From Viscum album (lineage: Eukaryota; Streptophyta; Magnoliopsida; Santalales; Viscaceae), in contig OY728136.1 of NCBI GenBank assembly GCA_963277665.1, positions 809,311,123 to 809,375,122 of the forward strand: a stretch of DNA of 64,000 nucleotides, given 5' to 3'. How positions within the stretch are numbered: the stretch's first letter is position 1; each line of letters begins with the position of its first letter. The position numbers and the translations under genes were made by a program. Positions 1 through 13,700 of this stretch are shown here, piece after piece. Under the pieces are notes generated by a model. The model was not told where the DNA came from and did no database searches. It saw nothing but the letters and a program-made list of their open reading frames with translations.

Positions 1-1156
1 ATCTTCAACATCTCTCATAATGATCTTCCCCTTTTTTCCTTACCTAAAAACTTTCTTTATATACTGGGGAAAAGAAAACATAAAAAGGGTGAGCTAAAAT
101 TCTAAGTAAGGGTAAACATAGAGAACATAAAACAATCCATAAACATTTGAATGCAAAAACATGAACATAAAATATAAACATCAAAATCTTGAGCAAAGAC
201 ATAAATCTTGGAAGTACGTAAGGCATATATCATAAAAAAACATCAATCGTGATAAAATATCATGGGAATAAAACATTTAATTATGGAAAACCATTAAGAA
301 CATGATATGATTTCCATATTATCCAAGGTATAGCTGCCACGACCATCTTAGTGGACAAAGTCCTTTTCTGAATCAAGTTCACTCCTCGTTCCAGTCCTCT
401 ATCACTAAACCAGATTAACTTACTGTTCCAGACATGTCTATATCATTAGATATAAATCTTTACCCAATTAATTGGAGGAAGATATAGGTCCCACCCATCT
501 AATAATGAAATCATTCCTACTTGTGCCACAAAATAAACATAAATCATTCATCGTAACCCAAAAAATAAAATGGGTTTCATAAACATCATCCCATCCTAAC
601 ATAATCCATATAAAAAAATTGATATCATTTCATCATAAGAAAAGTGAAACCATGTAAATAATAGAGTCATTATACTTGAAACATACACATGTGAAATAAT
701 GTCATCTTAGATGGAAAATTTTATTGATAAAACATTTGCAATGAATTCTTGAAAAAAATATCATTTCTTCTTCAAAATCATTTTGTTTTCAAAAAATTCC
801 ATGCAATTTTAAAATAAAAGGGTTTTGTTGAAAATAGTCATGAAATCTTGTAGATTAAGCTTCATGAAAATAAGGCGTTATAAAACCATAAAAATCCATT
901 CATGTTGTATAAGTTAAAAAAACATTATCCTCGTACTTTTAACGGAAAAGTCAAAAAGTACCGCGCATGGTAAACAAAAGAAAGATTTCTTCCATAACAC
1001 AAAGTAAAAGTAAAGAGGGGTAAAAATGACTTTAAACGTACATGGAATAATATTAAACACTTTATGAAAACATTTATATGTACATGGATGAAAAATATAA
1101 CCCCAGTAAATACTTACGTATAAACATTCTCAGATAAAAATGAGATTGCAAAATTA

Positions 1157-1167
1157 TCCCTTACCTT
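1157..1167 (-). promoter_or_regulatory. Putative 5' splice site in A-family LTR
   Basis: The minus strand reads AAG|GTAAGGG, a good plant 5' splice site. It lies downstream of the TATA box and hairpin modules in the sense of the element. The same position is GAG|GTAAGG in both LTRs of element E (30406 and 36530) and GAGATAAGGG in LTR2 (about 26468-26477). Confidence 0.35.
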
Positions 1168-1459
1168 ATGTCTGATATGCTTCGTATGTATCTGAACCTC
1201 CTGTATAATGACTTAAATAATGTCATTGGATTATTACAGAATCATATTAATTGTTATAAGATCATATATGGTTCACTTATGACTTTATATTACCCGTTCT
1301 TTTGTAAATTCCATGTTAAAGCAGCGTTTTGGGTAAAATCGTTTCATTTATCGTACGTGTTTCAATTTTTTGTTCTTGATATTATTACTCATATCCTTAT
1401 TTACTTAATTACATAATGTAAAACATTATTTATATATAATATATACTCAGTATATAAAT

Positions 1460-1960
1460 ATATATGATAGATCGATAAATGGAATGAAATACACCATTCA
1501 TGGAGACGGTAGGTCGTACGTATGCATGAATGCTGTTTTCATTTCCTTATTGAATTGAATAGAATTAAGTAAATGAAACATATATATATGTAAATCCAGT
1601 ATCATTATTATGTAATATATTTCATTATTATTTATTACATATATATTTTATAATCATACATGAATGGTTAATCATGGAAAATGAATCTTATCACGTTCGT
1701 GGAGACGGTAGTCCGTACGTACGCACGAGCGATGATATCGTTCCCATAATTATTGAATAGAATTGGAGTGAATAATATAATATCTTAGAATAATTATGAT
1801 ATTATAATAACTATATATAGTTATTATTTACACCATTATACCCATCCAATTAAGGTGGTGGTGGAAAAACTAATTACACCAAGGCATGGAGACGGTATTC
1901 CGTACGTATGCATGCGTGGTGATTTAGTTTTCCATAGGATGGATAGAAGGTGAAATGGGG
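1460..1960 (-). repeat. Three tandem hairpin modules in A-family LTR0
   Basis: Three units about 190-200 bp apart share a core like GGAGACGGTAGTCCGTACGT (1501, 1699, 1887). In each, the sequence on the two sides of the core is complementary. Unit 1 pairs a left arm ending CATTCATG with CATGAATG. Unit 2 pairs CGTTCGTG with CACGAGCG. Unit 3 pairs TGGAAAAACTAA...GCATG with CATGCG...TTAGTTTTCCA. The arms extend to about 24 bp with small bulges. The arm sequence differs from unit to unit but the complementarity is kept. Confidence 0.75.
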
Positions 1961-2255
1961 TTGTTACATATTTATAATATCATATTTGTATATTATTGAT
2001 ACTTATTTTATTAATTTACAATGAAACAACTAAATAAGAATAAGTTGAAGAAGAAAGAAACTTGAAAGAATTGGTAGAATAGATTACCTCTTCTTCGACG
2101 TGCCTCCTTTATACTTCCTCTTAAGGGAATAGATTTGGTCTTTTGATAATACCATAACCTCAATAATATTACTAGGTAAGTTTATAAGAGTAATGGGTAG
2201 GGTTTGGCCAAGCTTTAAGGCTCAATGTTGTGTAAAGAGAAGAGGGAGGAGGTGC

Positions 2256-2264
2256 CCTTTTATA
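2256..2264 (-). promoter_or_regulatory. LTR TATA box (family A, LTR0)
   Basis: The minus strand reads TATAAAAGG in a short GC-richer stretch. The equivalent site is present in E (28918-28926 and 35220-35228) and LTR1 (4350-4357), and is mutated to TGTAAAAGG in LTR2 (27387-27395). Conservation in otherwise diverged LTRs supports it as the retrotransposon promoter. Confidence 0.6.
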
Positions 2265-4069
2265 AGGGAGGAGAGGGGCACTTTTAGAAACCTCTAAAAT
2301 ATTAATTTATAATAAACCTAAACCCCACTTAAAAACTTACAAAGTGACTCAAGTTTAGATATTAGATAAGATAAGGTTGTAATCTCGTCAACTAATTAAA
2401 TTTAGACATGTTTTGATATTATTTTAAACCTTATCTTTTTTATTTATCGTTATTTAATCTATTTAATTTTAATTGTGGTAATTATGTTTTAAATTTTATA
2501 TGGTTATGAATACTTACTTATGTGTTCTTAATTATACATAATTTGATATTTTATGATATGTTAGATCATATAAATTTTAATTTTTAATTTTTAAAATATT
2601 TTTGTGATTTTTAAACAACTTAATAATATAAAATATCAATAGTGTCAATTTTGAAACAATTAATTTATTTGAATTTAAATAAAATCCACACAGAAGATAT
2701 GTTTGAACAAAAATATTTAATAGATTTATAACATGTCATATGTATCTATAAAATTAGTGGAGAACATTAAATAGTTTATATAATATTTATTGTAATATTT
2801 TTAAAACCATTTATTTGATATTTCAATCAATAAAATAATTGTTACATCACTATTGTTTCACCAGTAATGATAATTATTAAATCCCTAAAAATTAAAAATA
2901 AATTCACATGATGTCAATAATTTTATTATATTTCTGGAGGCTATTCATTTTTGAAGTTTCATGAAGTTTATCCCTAAATTAAAATTATTATACCTATAAA
3001 ATTTAAGAGAGTGACATGTTGTCACTTTCTTTGGTTTTAATAATAATTAAATTATTTTGACGGTCAAAAGTCCATAAAATAAATCTAATAATACCCTTAG
3101 GTTATATGGTTATACTTTTAGTCATCCAATAGAACTTTGTCATGTGTTAAGGTAATTTTATAATCTTAGGTTTACCCTTATTTACCCGATTAATCTTTAA
3201 CTGACGTAAATAAAAATTACCATAGTTACTATTCATAATATCAAAAAAATAAAAGTAACCTATTAAAATAATTTGGACCCAATGATTCCAAATATGGAAT
3301 CAATTTTTCAAAATTCAAAACACAGAAGTTGCAGTAATTAAATTAAAATTTATCTCGTTGTTAAGAAAACGTGTTTTAAAAGTTAAAATATTTCCAAAGA
3401 TTGAAATGTTTTTACCTGTAAATTCAATGTAAAATTAATGGTAATGACATAAATTAAATTAAATGGTAATAATATATTCTATTTATACTTTAAAACCATT
3501 AAATATTATAATTTAACCATATAAATTATTGCAATGAAAAAAGTTGTTTTTAATTAAAATATAGCGTGTTTTTACTATTCATTAAAATATGAAAGTTATC
3601 AAAATAATATGAAAATTTTATCCAAAGTAAATTTTTATATCCTGATTTAAAATAAGAATTTTATTTTGTCAAATTTAACTTATTAACATGTAAAAACTAG
3701 ATTTAAAGTGGGTGCTCCATCAAAAGGCGGCAAAACTATATTTTTTGAAAAATACTTATTTTACTTGAAAATTTTATTTTATTCTCATACCATGTTCTAA
3801 AAAATGTGTAAGATGAATAATAATGTTATTAAATTCAAAATGTATTTAATACTATTCATAATGTCTAGTTCATAATAATATTATAATAATATATCATTGT
3901 TTAGTGAAACCCGATATTGCGTACTACACATACTATCGAGGAAGGTCGTGATTGCGTGTAATGCAAGCCAAGTCAGGGATGCGTGTAGTGAAAGCTCCCC
4001 GTAGCATACAACACAAGACATCAATGAAATTAAAAAGAATAATTCTCATAAAATCTAGGGTTGTTACAA

Positions 4070-5097
4070 TAACATCTCATTATATAGATTAAATTTGATT
4101 CATTTTGTTTTTATGGATAAAAAAAGTTTTCATAAATTATAAGAATAAATAAAATTGAAAGATTTCAGTTAAGATCTATAAATCTTCTTTGAGTGACCTC
4201 CTTTGGCTTACTACTTAATCCTTGTGGTATTTATAATAGTAGAATACTAGAAGATCTTGGATGAAGGTAAGGATTATTAAAAGGTTTTAGAGTAGTTTTT
4301 TTAATATATAAGGCTTAAAATGTGTGAATAATGGAGGATAAGATGTTCTCTTTTATAAGTGAGGGAAGGGACAAACATGGAATTTCTTATAATATTTTAA
4401 TGATTTAAGGTCAATTTCATGGGAAAGTGGCTCCAAATGGCTAGGTATTTGAACTAAAGATAATATAAGGTTTAAATATATTTAAAAAATAATAATTTTA
4501 TTGTTTTTATGGAAATACTAAAATTATCTCAGGGTTTAACCACCCCCCACCCCCCACTCCAATAAAATTGTTTTAACCTTAACCATGGAAACAAAAAATT
4601 TATTCTTTTACTATTCAATATAACCAAAAAATAATTTTAAACAATTAAATTGTATTAATTTTTATTATTAAAAATATTTAATCCATTTCAGCACATTAAA
4701 TTTCAACAAGTGGTATAATTAAATTTTAATTACGCGTACATACTGCAACAAAAACCCATTTTCAAATAATGAATTTTTAAGAATAAAAATTAATTTCATT
4801 TCATTAATTTCATTAATTTCATTAATTTCATTAATTTCATTTTAAAAACCCCAAAATAAATGATGAAACATCATATTGAATATTTAATCTATTAATTTCA
4901 TTAAAACTATTAATTAATATATATTAAATCTATTTATTAATATAAAAGCACATTGAACACAAAAAACATTTTTTTGAGAAAAATGTGTTTTTAATCCAAA
5001 AAATTAAATTACACAAAAATAAATTATAATAATGATTCATTTTTAATTAATTAAATTATTTATAATTAAATGATACTTATGTTAATTTAAGATCAAA
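4070..5097 (-). mobile_element. LTR of family A (LTR1), left piece
   Basis: Matches LTR2 collinearly (27180-27736 then 38857-39240): the block around 4170-4260, the TATA region at 4350, a C-rich run at 4540-4560, and the stretch at 4938-5090. Its left end is interrupted at 4070 by LTR0 and its right end at about 5097 by an unrelated repeat. It resumes at about 20175. Confidence 0.55.
4350..4357 (-). promoter_or_regulatory. LTR TATA box (family A, LTR1)
   Basis: The minus strand reads TATAAAAG within CACTTATAAAAG, the same context as the TATA boxes of E and LTR0. Confidence 0.55.
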
Positions 5098-5830
5098 TTC
5101 AAAGAATAATTGTTTCCGATGAAAAGTTTTGATTCGTTTTTTCTTAACTAGATGATTATAGGGGGTTTGAATAGTTGAACAATCATTCACATTTGATCCA
5201 CCATTCTCAAATGACCTACAATGGGTTTTGTTCATGGAGCCAAAATCACCCTACAGTTCCCTTATTTGGCGTTTTTCATAATCCTTATTTCCAAAGGCAG
5301 GCGGTAATTTGAAAATGGTCCAACAATGCTTAGGGAATCACATTGGTTGAGAGGATGGGAGGTCAAGCTCATCAGACCCTTTTAGGAGGGATTATTTCAT
5401 ACTATAGGACTCTCTTAAATATTTAAGGAATGTTAAAAAATCATTCATTAATTACTAAGTATAACATGGGTCTCCCTTGGGTTAAGAATCAATTATTAGC
5501 ATTTAAGAACCTTATAATCATTTGTATATATCTGAGGCTCTTCATCAATAGAGACATTATTATGTATCTGATGTTCTAAATCAATGGTACCATTTTATCT
5601 ATGGATTAGAGATTATTTGGTAATTTATTATTATGATGTTGGTTTTATGCCACACGGTGAGGTGCTTTAGAATTTATTTTTATCCAGGGATATGGGGAAT
5701 TTATTTATGTTGGAATAGGGGCCATGAAATGAGATTCCAACATATCCTTGTGAATGGAATTAGAACCCATATAATTCGGTGACACTTAACCGGAAAAATC
5801 ATACCTTTTAAGGTCATGCGTTGACAACCA
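5098..5830. repeat. Unclassified repeat, left part
   Basis: This stretch has no counterpart in the other A LTRs and lies where LTR1 is interrupted. It continues after element D at 17300-20174. No coding similarity is recognised. The interruption edges carry TTCAAAGAATA (5098-5108) and TTCAAGGAATA (20151-20161), a possible but unproven target duplication. No terminal inverted repeats are visible. Confidence 0.4.
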
Positions 5831-8539
5831 TGTAAGGAACCATATTTTCACAAAGTTACAGATCATCATTTTTTCAAATTTAATTCCTTAAATGAACCTA
5901 AGATTTAATCCTAATCAAGATAAAGAGGTCACAGGTTCATATGGGGCTCATTCGGAGCATGGAGCCCTGGAATGGGAAGTAGGGATTAGGCCGCTTGGTT
6001 TTTCTACAACCGTCTAACCTAGGGTGCATGGACAAGTGGCTGGTTGAAGGTATAGGACCGATACATTTTTCATGATTTGTGCACAGTTTGTCAAATCGTG
6101 TGCCTAACCATATAGTGCTCCCTAAAGTAGTAGTGAACTGAGCATGGTTTGTGCACTGTTTTTCCAAACCATGCATCTGTGTATTTTGAGGTGAAATAAC
6201 CCTTTTTTACCTCACTTGAGTTATAATCTTATTTCCTTATTTATTTATTTTTCAATGGTTGAACAGAGGTCTCCGCCTATTTTGATCTCAGGAACACCAC
6301 AATATAGGTATTGATCTATATATATCATTTGAAGTCCATTCCTTGTTCTGTCAGAAGCATTATATATGTCTCGATAAGCTCCCCTAGTCTCTTACCTCCC
6401 ATATAAGTTTATCTTTGGATCTGTTTCACTATTTAGGTGAAGGTTCATTTTCTTTATTTTCAATGAATTTTATTGTTTCTTAGATATATTCCAACCTACT
6501 TTAAATATGATTTTGATATTGAGTGAGGAATCATCTACAACCTTGAGGTAGGTGGTCACATCATTTTCCCTTTAAGTTTTGTCATCTCATAGCTATGTTG
6601 TTGTATCGCATGTCAGATTTTTTTGAGCATCCCATTTATACTGATTTCATCATGTCTAATTGATCCTCACACCATTATACATGCCTATTTATTCATATTT
6701 AGTAGTTTAGATGTTTTTGATTTCATATATGGACACCCCCTGGGTGTCCCAAGTCAATTTACCCCCTTAATGGTCTATTTCTTAATGGCATAGAACCCCT
6801 AATTATCTTCCAACTTAGCTTTTAAATGATATTTATTTTGATACATGAATAATAAATGGAACCCAAATCACCTGTTAGGTGTTTGGACCTCTTATCGTTG
6901 GAATTTACCATGTAGGAAATTACCTTGTTTCCCATGTCACCTCCTAAGTGACCCCTTGAGCCTTATGAATTTATTTCCATGTCTTAATGAATTAAATGGT
7001 TTAATCAAATGGATTGGATAATTCATGATGGTTTCCCTTATTTAATTGAACATGATTAATTAAATGAAATGGTTTTTGAAGTATGGTATGACCATGCCAT
7101 TAATTATGATTATTATGAATTGTAATGTTTTTTAATGGAATTTAACTTGACAAAAGAAACAGATGAGAGGTACTTCCTCATGTGTTATGTTTCAAACTTG
7201 AATATGCCTTATTTATATTTCAATTATTGGTAAAAATATTACATGAGTGGTAATTCCACATGTTTTTAATTATGAATATATATAATTCCATATTTATAAA
7301 TATAGGAAGGATAAGTGAGTTTTATGGGAGGTAATTCCCCATGAAAATTATAATCATGAATATTCTTTTATACGGGTTGTGATACGATAGTAAGGGGTAT
7401 TGATCATAGTGGAAAATCACACTCCCTTGCATCATGTTTTGAGAATGGAATCTCACACTAGTGATGTTATATGGGAATTGGTATTTACACACCATCTACC
7501 ATCATTAGAGTGATGACCTGATCGCTCACTCACCATCCCAAGTGTTGTTCTATGATGTATCACTCTCTTCTTGGGATGTAAGGAATGTACCCTATTTCTT
7601 GAGCTTATAGGCTCGTTATATTGGTCATGGATGATTGAGTTACACCCTGGTTGAGCTAGTACTAGTATTTCAAGGTATTTTGGTACTTATATCTACACGA
7701 ATTTGATTCATATAGGTGGATGAAATATATATATATATACTATATATATATATATATATTACTACTATATACATATATAGTGACTATTTAAACTTCCATT
7801 CCAGCCATGAGATGAAGCAGGTAGACCCGAAAGGTGTCATATAGGAACCTGAGTGGGCTGGTTATTTATTTCAGAATTTTTTTACTATTCTTCTTATACC
7901 CGGACACTGTTTAGTTATGATCACTATTTGGATTACACATAGACACCGTTGGTGGTGGCCTACTGAGATTTTTATGTCACACCCCACTCAGGTTTTCTTT
8001 GGTACTATAGTGGATTATATATCTATAGGTAGTGATAAGGGGAAGTTCCATGCTATAGTTTTTTGATATGCCTTCTTGTTTTTTGAGCTGAGGAAAAGAG
8101 GATTGAGCATGCACTCGAGATTCTTGTGGAGAAAATTCTGTTATTTTTGTACTTTTTTTATACTATGACTATATGCATGTTCCCCTATTCCATTTTTTTA
8201 TCAGCATTCCATTCATCCATGTATTATACATTTCATTATATGATTTTGATTATATTATTAAGTTGGTCATTTTACTATTTTATGCTACATATTTATTAAG
8301 TTCTCTATTTAAACTTCCATAGTTATTCGATTATATCTATTTACAAACTCTTACACTTTTTTTATTATTGTTTTTATCCATTATGTCTTTCTGATTAGAG
8401 GGAATGGTTTCTCCGTCGTACCTCTTTTACACCCTTACTACTACTTAGGAGCCTCTAGTGTACGGGGAGGTGCACTTGAGTCCATTTAACCCACCATCTT
8501 AGGGAACAGGTTAAGTGGATCCTGGGTCAAGATGTTACA
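5831..8539 (+). repeat. 5' LTR of element D
   Basis: 2709 bp, homologous along its length to 14199-17299. It starts TGTAAGG and ends GATGTTACA immediately before the primer-binding site. It contains a perfect hairpin (6142-6174), a possible splice donor near 6545, and a short TA microsatellite around 7724-7760. Confidence 0.9.
6142..6174 (+). other. Inverted repeat (hairpin) in D LTR
   Basis: The 10-bp arms GCATGGTTTG and CAAACCATGC are perfectly complementary with a 13-nt spacer. The 3' LTR keeps a shorter version near 14512-14545 (CATGGTT/AACCATG). Element B has a related motif around 58350-58378, so the hairpin is shared between chromovirus families here. Confidence 0.6.
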
Positions 8540-8542
8540 AAT

Positions 8543-8554
8543 TGGTATTAGATC
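8543..8554 (+). other. Primer-binding site of D
   Basis: TGGTATTAGATC begins three bases after the LTR end. It differs from the initiator tRNA-Met primer site TGGTATCAGAGC by two substitutions. Confidence 0.8.
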
Positions 8555-9539
8555 ATTTGTATTTCATTTGTCTTACTATTTTGTTATTATATAGGAGACT
8601 ATGAGCTAAATGAATTTATAATTGACCCTATTATTAGATTTAGCTAACCCATGTATAGGGAAAACCAAAATTACCTAGCCTTGGTAATTGCATTGATTGA
8701 GTATTCTTCCTATGGTTGATATGAAATCACCATTGGGTGACTCAATTTTGTTTTTATGTTACTATTATTTTCATGATTGAAATTATATTTATTCATTAGG
8801 CCCAATTAAATATGGTATTTGCAATAAAACATACATAATTACTAGTCACACTAGGGCTAATACGCCATGCATTTTTTTCATGCAATGTATATTTTTAGTG
8901 TGAATTTTCTTATTTCCTATTATCATTACCTTTATTATATTGAATTATGATAACACTTATTATAGGGATTGGAAAACATAATTGATAATTAAAGAATATA
9001 CCTTAAACTAATAGTGTTTTTCTTAATTGGTCAAAGTGTGCACCTTAAGTAGTAAATTATGGTACATTGAGCCATGGACCATGAGTCACATGGGATGGAA
9101 CATGTTATGGTGTGGGTCAAGTGGATGAAATATGTTGGTTCATAAGGTGTATGGTCCATTATGGATTGCAAAATGGTAAACCATCTTATTTAACCATTTT
9201 AAGTGATTCAAATATTTGAACAAGAACAAATTCAAAATGAATATGACTTTAAAATAGATTTCAGTCATATTATATATATGTGTGTGGGTGGGTGTGGGTG
9301 TGTATGTGTGATAGTGAGACTTAAACCCAAACTCAGACTTAGTAGCAGGTAGTGGGGTATATCTTGTGTTATTATAGCCTTTATGGTCTCTTTTTATCAT
9401 CTAGGCTTGTCTTTTTGAGTAGGAATATAAGCATGATCATTCATATAGGAATAATTTATACCTATCCTGGTTTCTATCTATAATCTTATCAGTTTATTAA
9501 ATCTATTCTGAGGAGTGTATTTGGAATTATAGTTTCATG
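8555..9539 (+). other. Untranslated leader of D
   Basis: AT-rich interior sequence between primer-binding site and gag remnant, with no coding similarity seen. It holds a short GT-rich microsatellite at about 9276-9310. Confidence 0.5.
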
Positions 9540-10560
9540 TCACCATGACATCCTCCTATTTCACACCCTGAAGGAGGTGATGACCATGCTTCTGAGGTTG
9601 AATGCCTTAAGCCTCCATTGATTCCTCCTACATTTCTACCTATGTAACCTCTTACTTTTCATTATGTGGGAATTGACACCAAGTTCTGAGAAGGGCTTAT
9701 GTGTATGTTGTTGTCTATGAAAGGAGTTGTTCAACCTGACCCGAGTCTGGCAGAGTTGACTCGTGAGTTCTAGTAGCATATTCCTCTCACCTTTATAGGG
9801 TATAGTGGACCTCACATTGTGGATTCATGGAATAAATAAATCTATTCTATACTCGATCATCTACAGATTCCTCTAGAGTATAGGGTCAAGCTAACTATGT
9901 ATATGGTAAGTGATTCATCCAAGAGGTGGTGGGAATTAATCACCTAGATAGATTTGCAGCATGATTTGGTCTAGGTGGATTTCCATATGATCTTATATGA
10001 CTACTTTTTTTCATATAGTCTGAAGGATAAAAAATTTAGATAATTCATGAACCTTCATTAGTTAGTATGTTGGTTATAGAATTATATGCATGTTTCACTG
10101 AGCTGCAATGATTCGATATTACTCTAGTTAGAGATGATATTATGACCAGCATTCAATTTGAGGATGGGTTGGTATAGGCCATTTGATAATAGGTCAAATT
10201 GTTCAAGTTGAAAACAATTTTTTTAAATTTTCTACCATCATATAATTATATATTGGAACTTGAGGGATAATGAAGGTGTGAGGCAGGGTATTTTGGCACT
10301 AAGAGTTTCCAATGGTTCTTCTTCTAGGTGAAAGAGGCATTTTGAGGCTACTCATAGAGGCATCGGTAGTTATGCTTCTCTTGCAAATAGATTTATTATT
10401 TTTCACTAGTGTGGGAAGTCAGGGCATAATAAACCTCAGCTCTTGTGTAACCCAGTGGAGTACAGAGGCTATGGAGTGATGGTGAATATCTAGTGCTTCT
10501 AAAGGAATTTCCCTCTAGTTACTAGTGAGTAGGGATCTTAACCTACTCTTTGGTTATAAG
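9540..10560 (+). pseudogene. Gag remnant of element D
   Basis: A decayed Ty3/gypsy capsid gene. From 9777 one frame reads a Pro-rich segment, then 9900-9950 reads ...SSKRWWELIT, matching the conserved 'WW' block of plant retrotransposon gag, with stop codons at expected Gln or Trp positions. Near 10404-10440 a fragment CGKSGHNK is the remains of the CCHC zinc knuckle that binds genomic RNA; its first half is broken by a stop. No full-length product is possible. Its matching block in element B is split by the copia insertion. Confidence 0.7.
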
Positions 10561-10729
10561 CAGGTCCAATAGGATCCTGACAAGTAGGTAGCTGAAATAC
10601 CAATAGATGATCAGGCCAAGGTGGTTGTTGGGGTGGTGGCAGTCATACTTATGATTCTCAGCACCAATAGAGTGGGGTCACTTAGGGTAGTCAAGTAGTG
10701 ACTCAGGGTCATGGTACATGCCAGTTTCA

Positions 10730-13700
10730 TGCAGTCAAACCAATGTTGGAGGATCAGAGCACCATACCTTCTACTATAAGAGGTAATATTCTAATAGAAA
10801 CCCCTTTTGTGTCTACTTTATTTTACATAGGTGTGTCTCTATCATTTATATAGTAAATCATAGAGATTTTGGGCTTTGATATCGATAAATTTTTTGGTGT
10901 TATGATGCTAGAAACCAAATTAGGTATCTAATCAAAGGGCATTCGATGTTGTAAGGACTATCCTCTTGAGATAGGTGAATAATATTTCATGTGGAATCTA
11001 TTTTTCTTTGACATGAAGTTCATTGATGTGATCATCAGGATGGGATGGTTGGTTCCCTATCGATCTCATATTGAATTTTATCATTGGAGGGTGACTTTTA
11101 CATCACCATAGGTCATTAATCATGTTCATAAGTGAGAGTGGGATGTTGATTCAACTAGATATGGACTTGAGTAGTAGAGGATAGGTGATGTGACAACTTA
11201 GATTTCCATTCTGTTCTTATATGATCAAGGGTTACAATCTACTATCTTTCCTCCTATAGTGGATTGTTTTAGGTATTTATTTCCTAACGCCTTATCTGGA
11301 CTACCTTTAGTGTTATGGGAAGAATTCCACATTGAGCTCACCTGACGAGCAGCAACAGTGGCCATTACTCCTTATAGGATAGAACCTAAGAAGATTCTAG
11401 AGCTCAAGATGCAATTGGAGGATCTAGAGGATAAAGAATTTATATTCCCCAAAACATCTTCTTGCGGTTCACTAGTCCTTTTAATTAAGAAGGTGGATAG
11501 TACCTTCAGGATCTGTATGGATTACCATCATTTGAATCATCTCATGATTAAGAACCTGTATTTATTGCCTAAGATAGACAACCTATTTGATCAGATATGA
11601 GGAGAGAGGGTGTTCTAAACTATATATTTTAGTTCAGGATATTATCAAATTAATAGAAGGTATTCAAACATACCTCACATAACTTTCAAGAGTAGGTATG
11701 GTCTTTATGAGTACTTGGTTATACCATTAGGTCTCAGGGCCGCACCTACTGTCTTCATGGATCTTATGAATCAGGGCTTCTACTTGTATCTAAATTCATT
11801 CATGGTAGTCATTTTTGATGATATCTTGGTGTTTTCACACTCCATACATGACCATGAAACCCATATTGAGATCATGTTGAATATAATAAGATATAATTAG
11901 CTCTATTCTAAGCTTAGTAAATTCCACTTTTGGATCGACAAGTTCCACTTCCTAGGTAATATCATCTCGAATTTAGGATTTTAAGTAGACCCTTAGAAAG
12001 TGAGAGATATAGTTTCCTAGGAGTAGCTCAAGAACTTATTTGACATTCATAGTTTCTTGGGGGTAGCTGGATATTATATGTGATTCATCCAATATTTCTT
12101 CGGCCTTGTAGTGTCTCTTAAGGGATTGAGAAATAAGGGTGTAAAATTCATATGGTCAAAATCTTGTGAGGTAGCCTTTCAGGATTTGAAGGGAAGATTG
12201 ACTTCAACAATAATATGGATTCTTCTAGATCAAGGTAGGATCTACACTATATACTATTATGCATAGATTATCAATATTGGATATGTTCTAATGTAGGATG
12301 AGTAAGTCATTGCATATGGGTCTCATTAGTTTAGGCCTTATGAGTGGAATTACCCAATGCAAGACCTTGAGCTAGCTGATGTAGTTCATGCTCAATGCTA
12401 TTGAAGACATTATCTACATGGAGAGTGTTTTTTGGTACTCAAAGATCACAAAAGCTTCAAGTACATCTTTAAAAAATGAGATTTCAATCTCAGGTAGTGC
12501 AGGTGGGTTGATTACCTACAGTCATTTGATTTTGAGCTTGCCTATAAGTCTGGTAAAGGCGATTTAATGGAAAATGCTCTGATCTAGAAGACTCATATAG
12601 AGGAAGTTAAAGAATATAGTAGTGAATGGTAGATCATGGCCTTATTTTCAGAGATTAACATTGAGGTTCAAGAGGAACATGGTCAGACTATCCTCTCAGC
12701 CTTATCAATAACATATACTCTACTGGAATAGGTAAAAATGAGACAGTTATCTGAACCTGAAGGTCTAATCCTAAGGTAAAATGTTTCATAGGATGATACA
12801 TTTTTCATTTGGACCATGGATGGGGATGATGACTTATTTTCTTATGGGTTTTTATGTGTCCCAATAGACATCAAAGAGGAGATGATGTGGGAATTTCATG
12901 CCTTGATATGGGTAGTTCACCTTCGTGTCACTAAAATGTATCAAGATATTTGTTGCTAGAATTGGTGGCCTATTATGGAACATGAGATTTATGGATTCAT
13001 CACTTAGTGTTCCACCTGTCAGTAGGTGAAGGTGTAACATCATCGACTGGAAGGGCTTTTGCAGCCATTTCCATTCCTAAGTAGAAATAAGATGATGTTT
13101 CGATAGAGTTAATGACTGGTCTACCCAAATCAACTCATGGAAACAATACAGTATGGGTTGTCATAGATCATTTAAAAATGGTATCACACTTATTACTTGT
13201 GTGAGAGACCTTCTAGGTATACAATCTTGGAAGTTTGTATGTCAGAGAGGTTGTACGTATTCATGGATCTCCTTGTTCTATCTTTTCTAAAAGAGATTCT
13301 CATTTCAAGTCATGGTTATGGAAGGGGTTACAGAAGCCCTTGGGTACATAGGTTATTTGAAGTATGGCCTATCACCCACAGAATGATGGAAAAAAAGTGT
13401 ATAATTCTGTTTCTAGAGGGCATGCTTTATGTATGTGTCCTTAATTTTGTGGGTTCCTGGGAGAAACATATTCTCCTTATTTATTTCTCTTATAATAATA
13501 TATATTAGGCTACCATAGATAGAGATCCTTATGAATAATTATATTTTAGGCCTTTCCGCTCACGTCTGTTCTGGCTAGAGGCATAAGAGGTAGTTATGCT
13601 TGAACCAATTATCATGTAGGAGACTACAGAACAGGTCTAATTGATCAGAAAGGGTAAGTTGGAGCTCATTCCAGATAGTAGTCTTATGCCAATAGACACT

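Larger units (their letters stand above)
1..4069 (-). mobile_element. LTR of chromovirus family A (LTR0), cut by window start
   Basis: Non-coding AT-rich sequence that matches, in the same order, the later A-family LTR at 24883-27736 plus 38857-39713. Shared landmarks are three hairpin modules near 1500, 1700 and 1890, a TATA box on the minus strand near 2256-2264, and a terminus reading ...GGGTTGTTACA at 4069, which on the minus strand is the LTR start TGTAACAACCC. The DNA right of 4069 is another A-family LTR rather than an interior. This is therefore either the 5' LTR of a minus-strand element lying to the left or a solo LTR. The left edge is outside the window. No credible gene is present; short ORFs here are chance. 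Confidence 0.6.
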
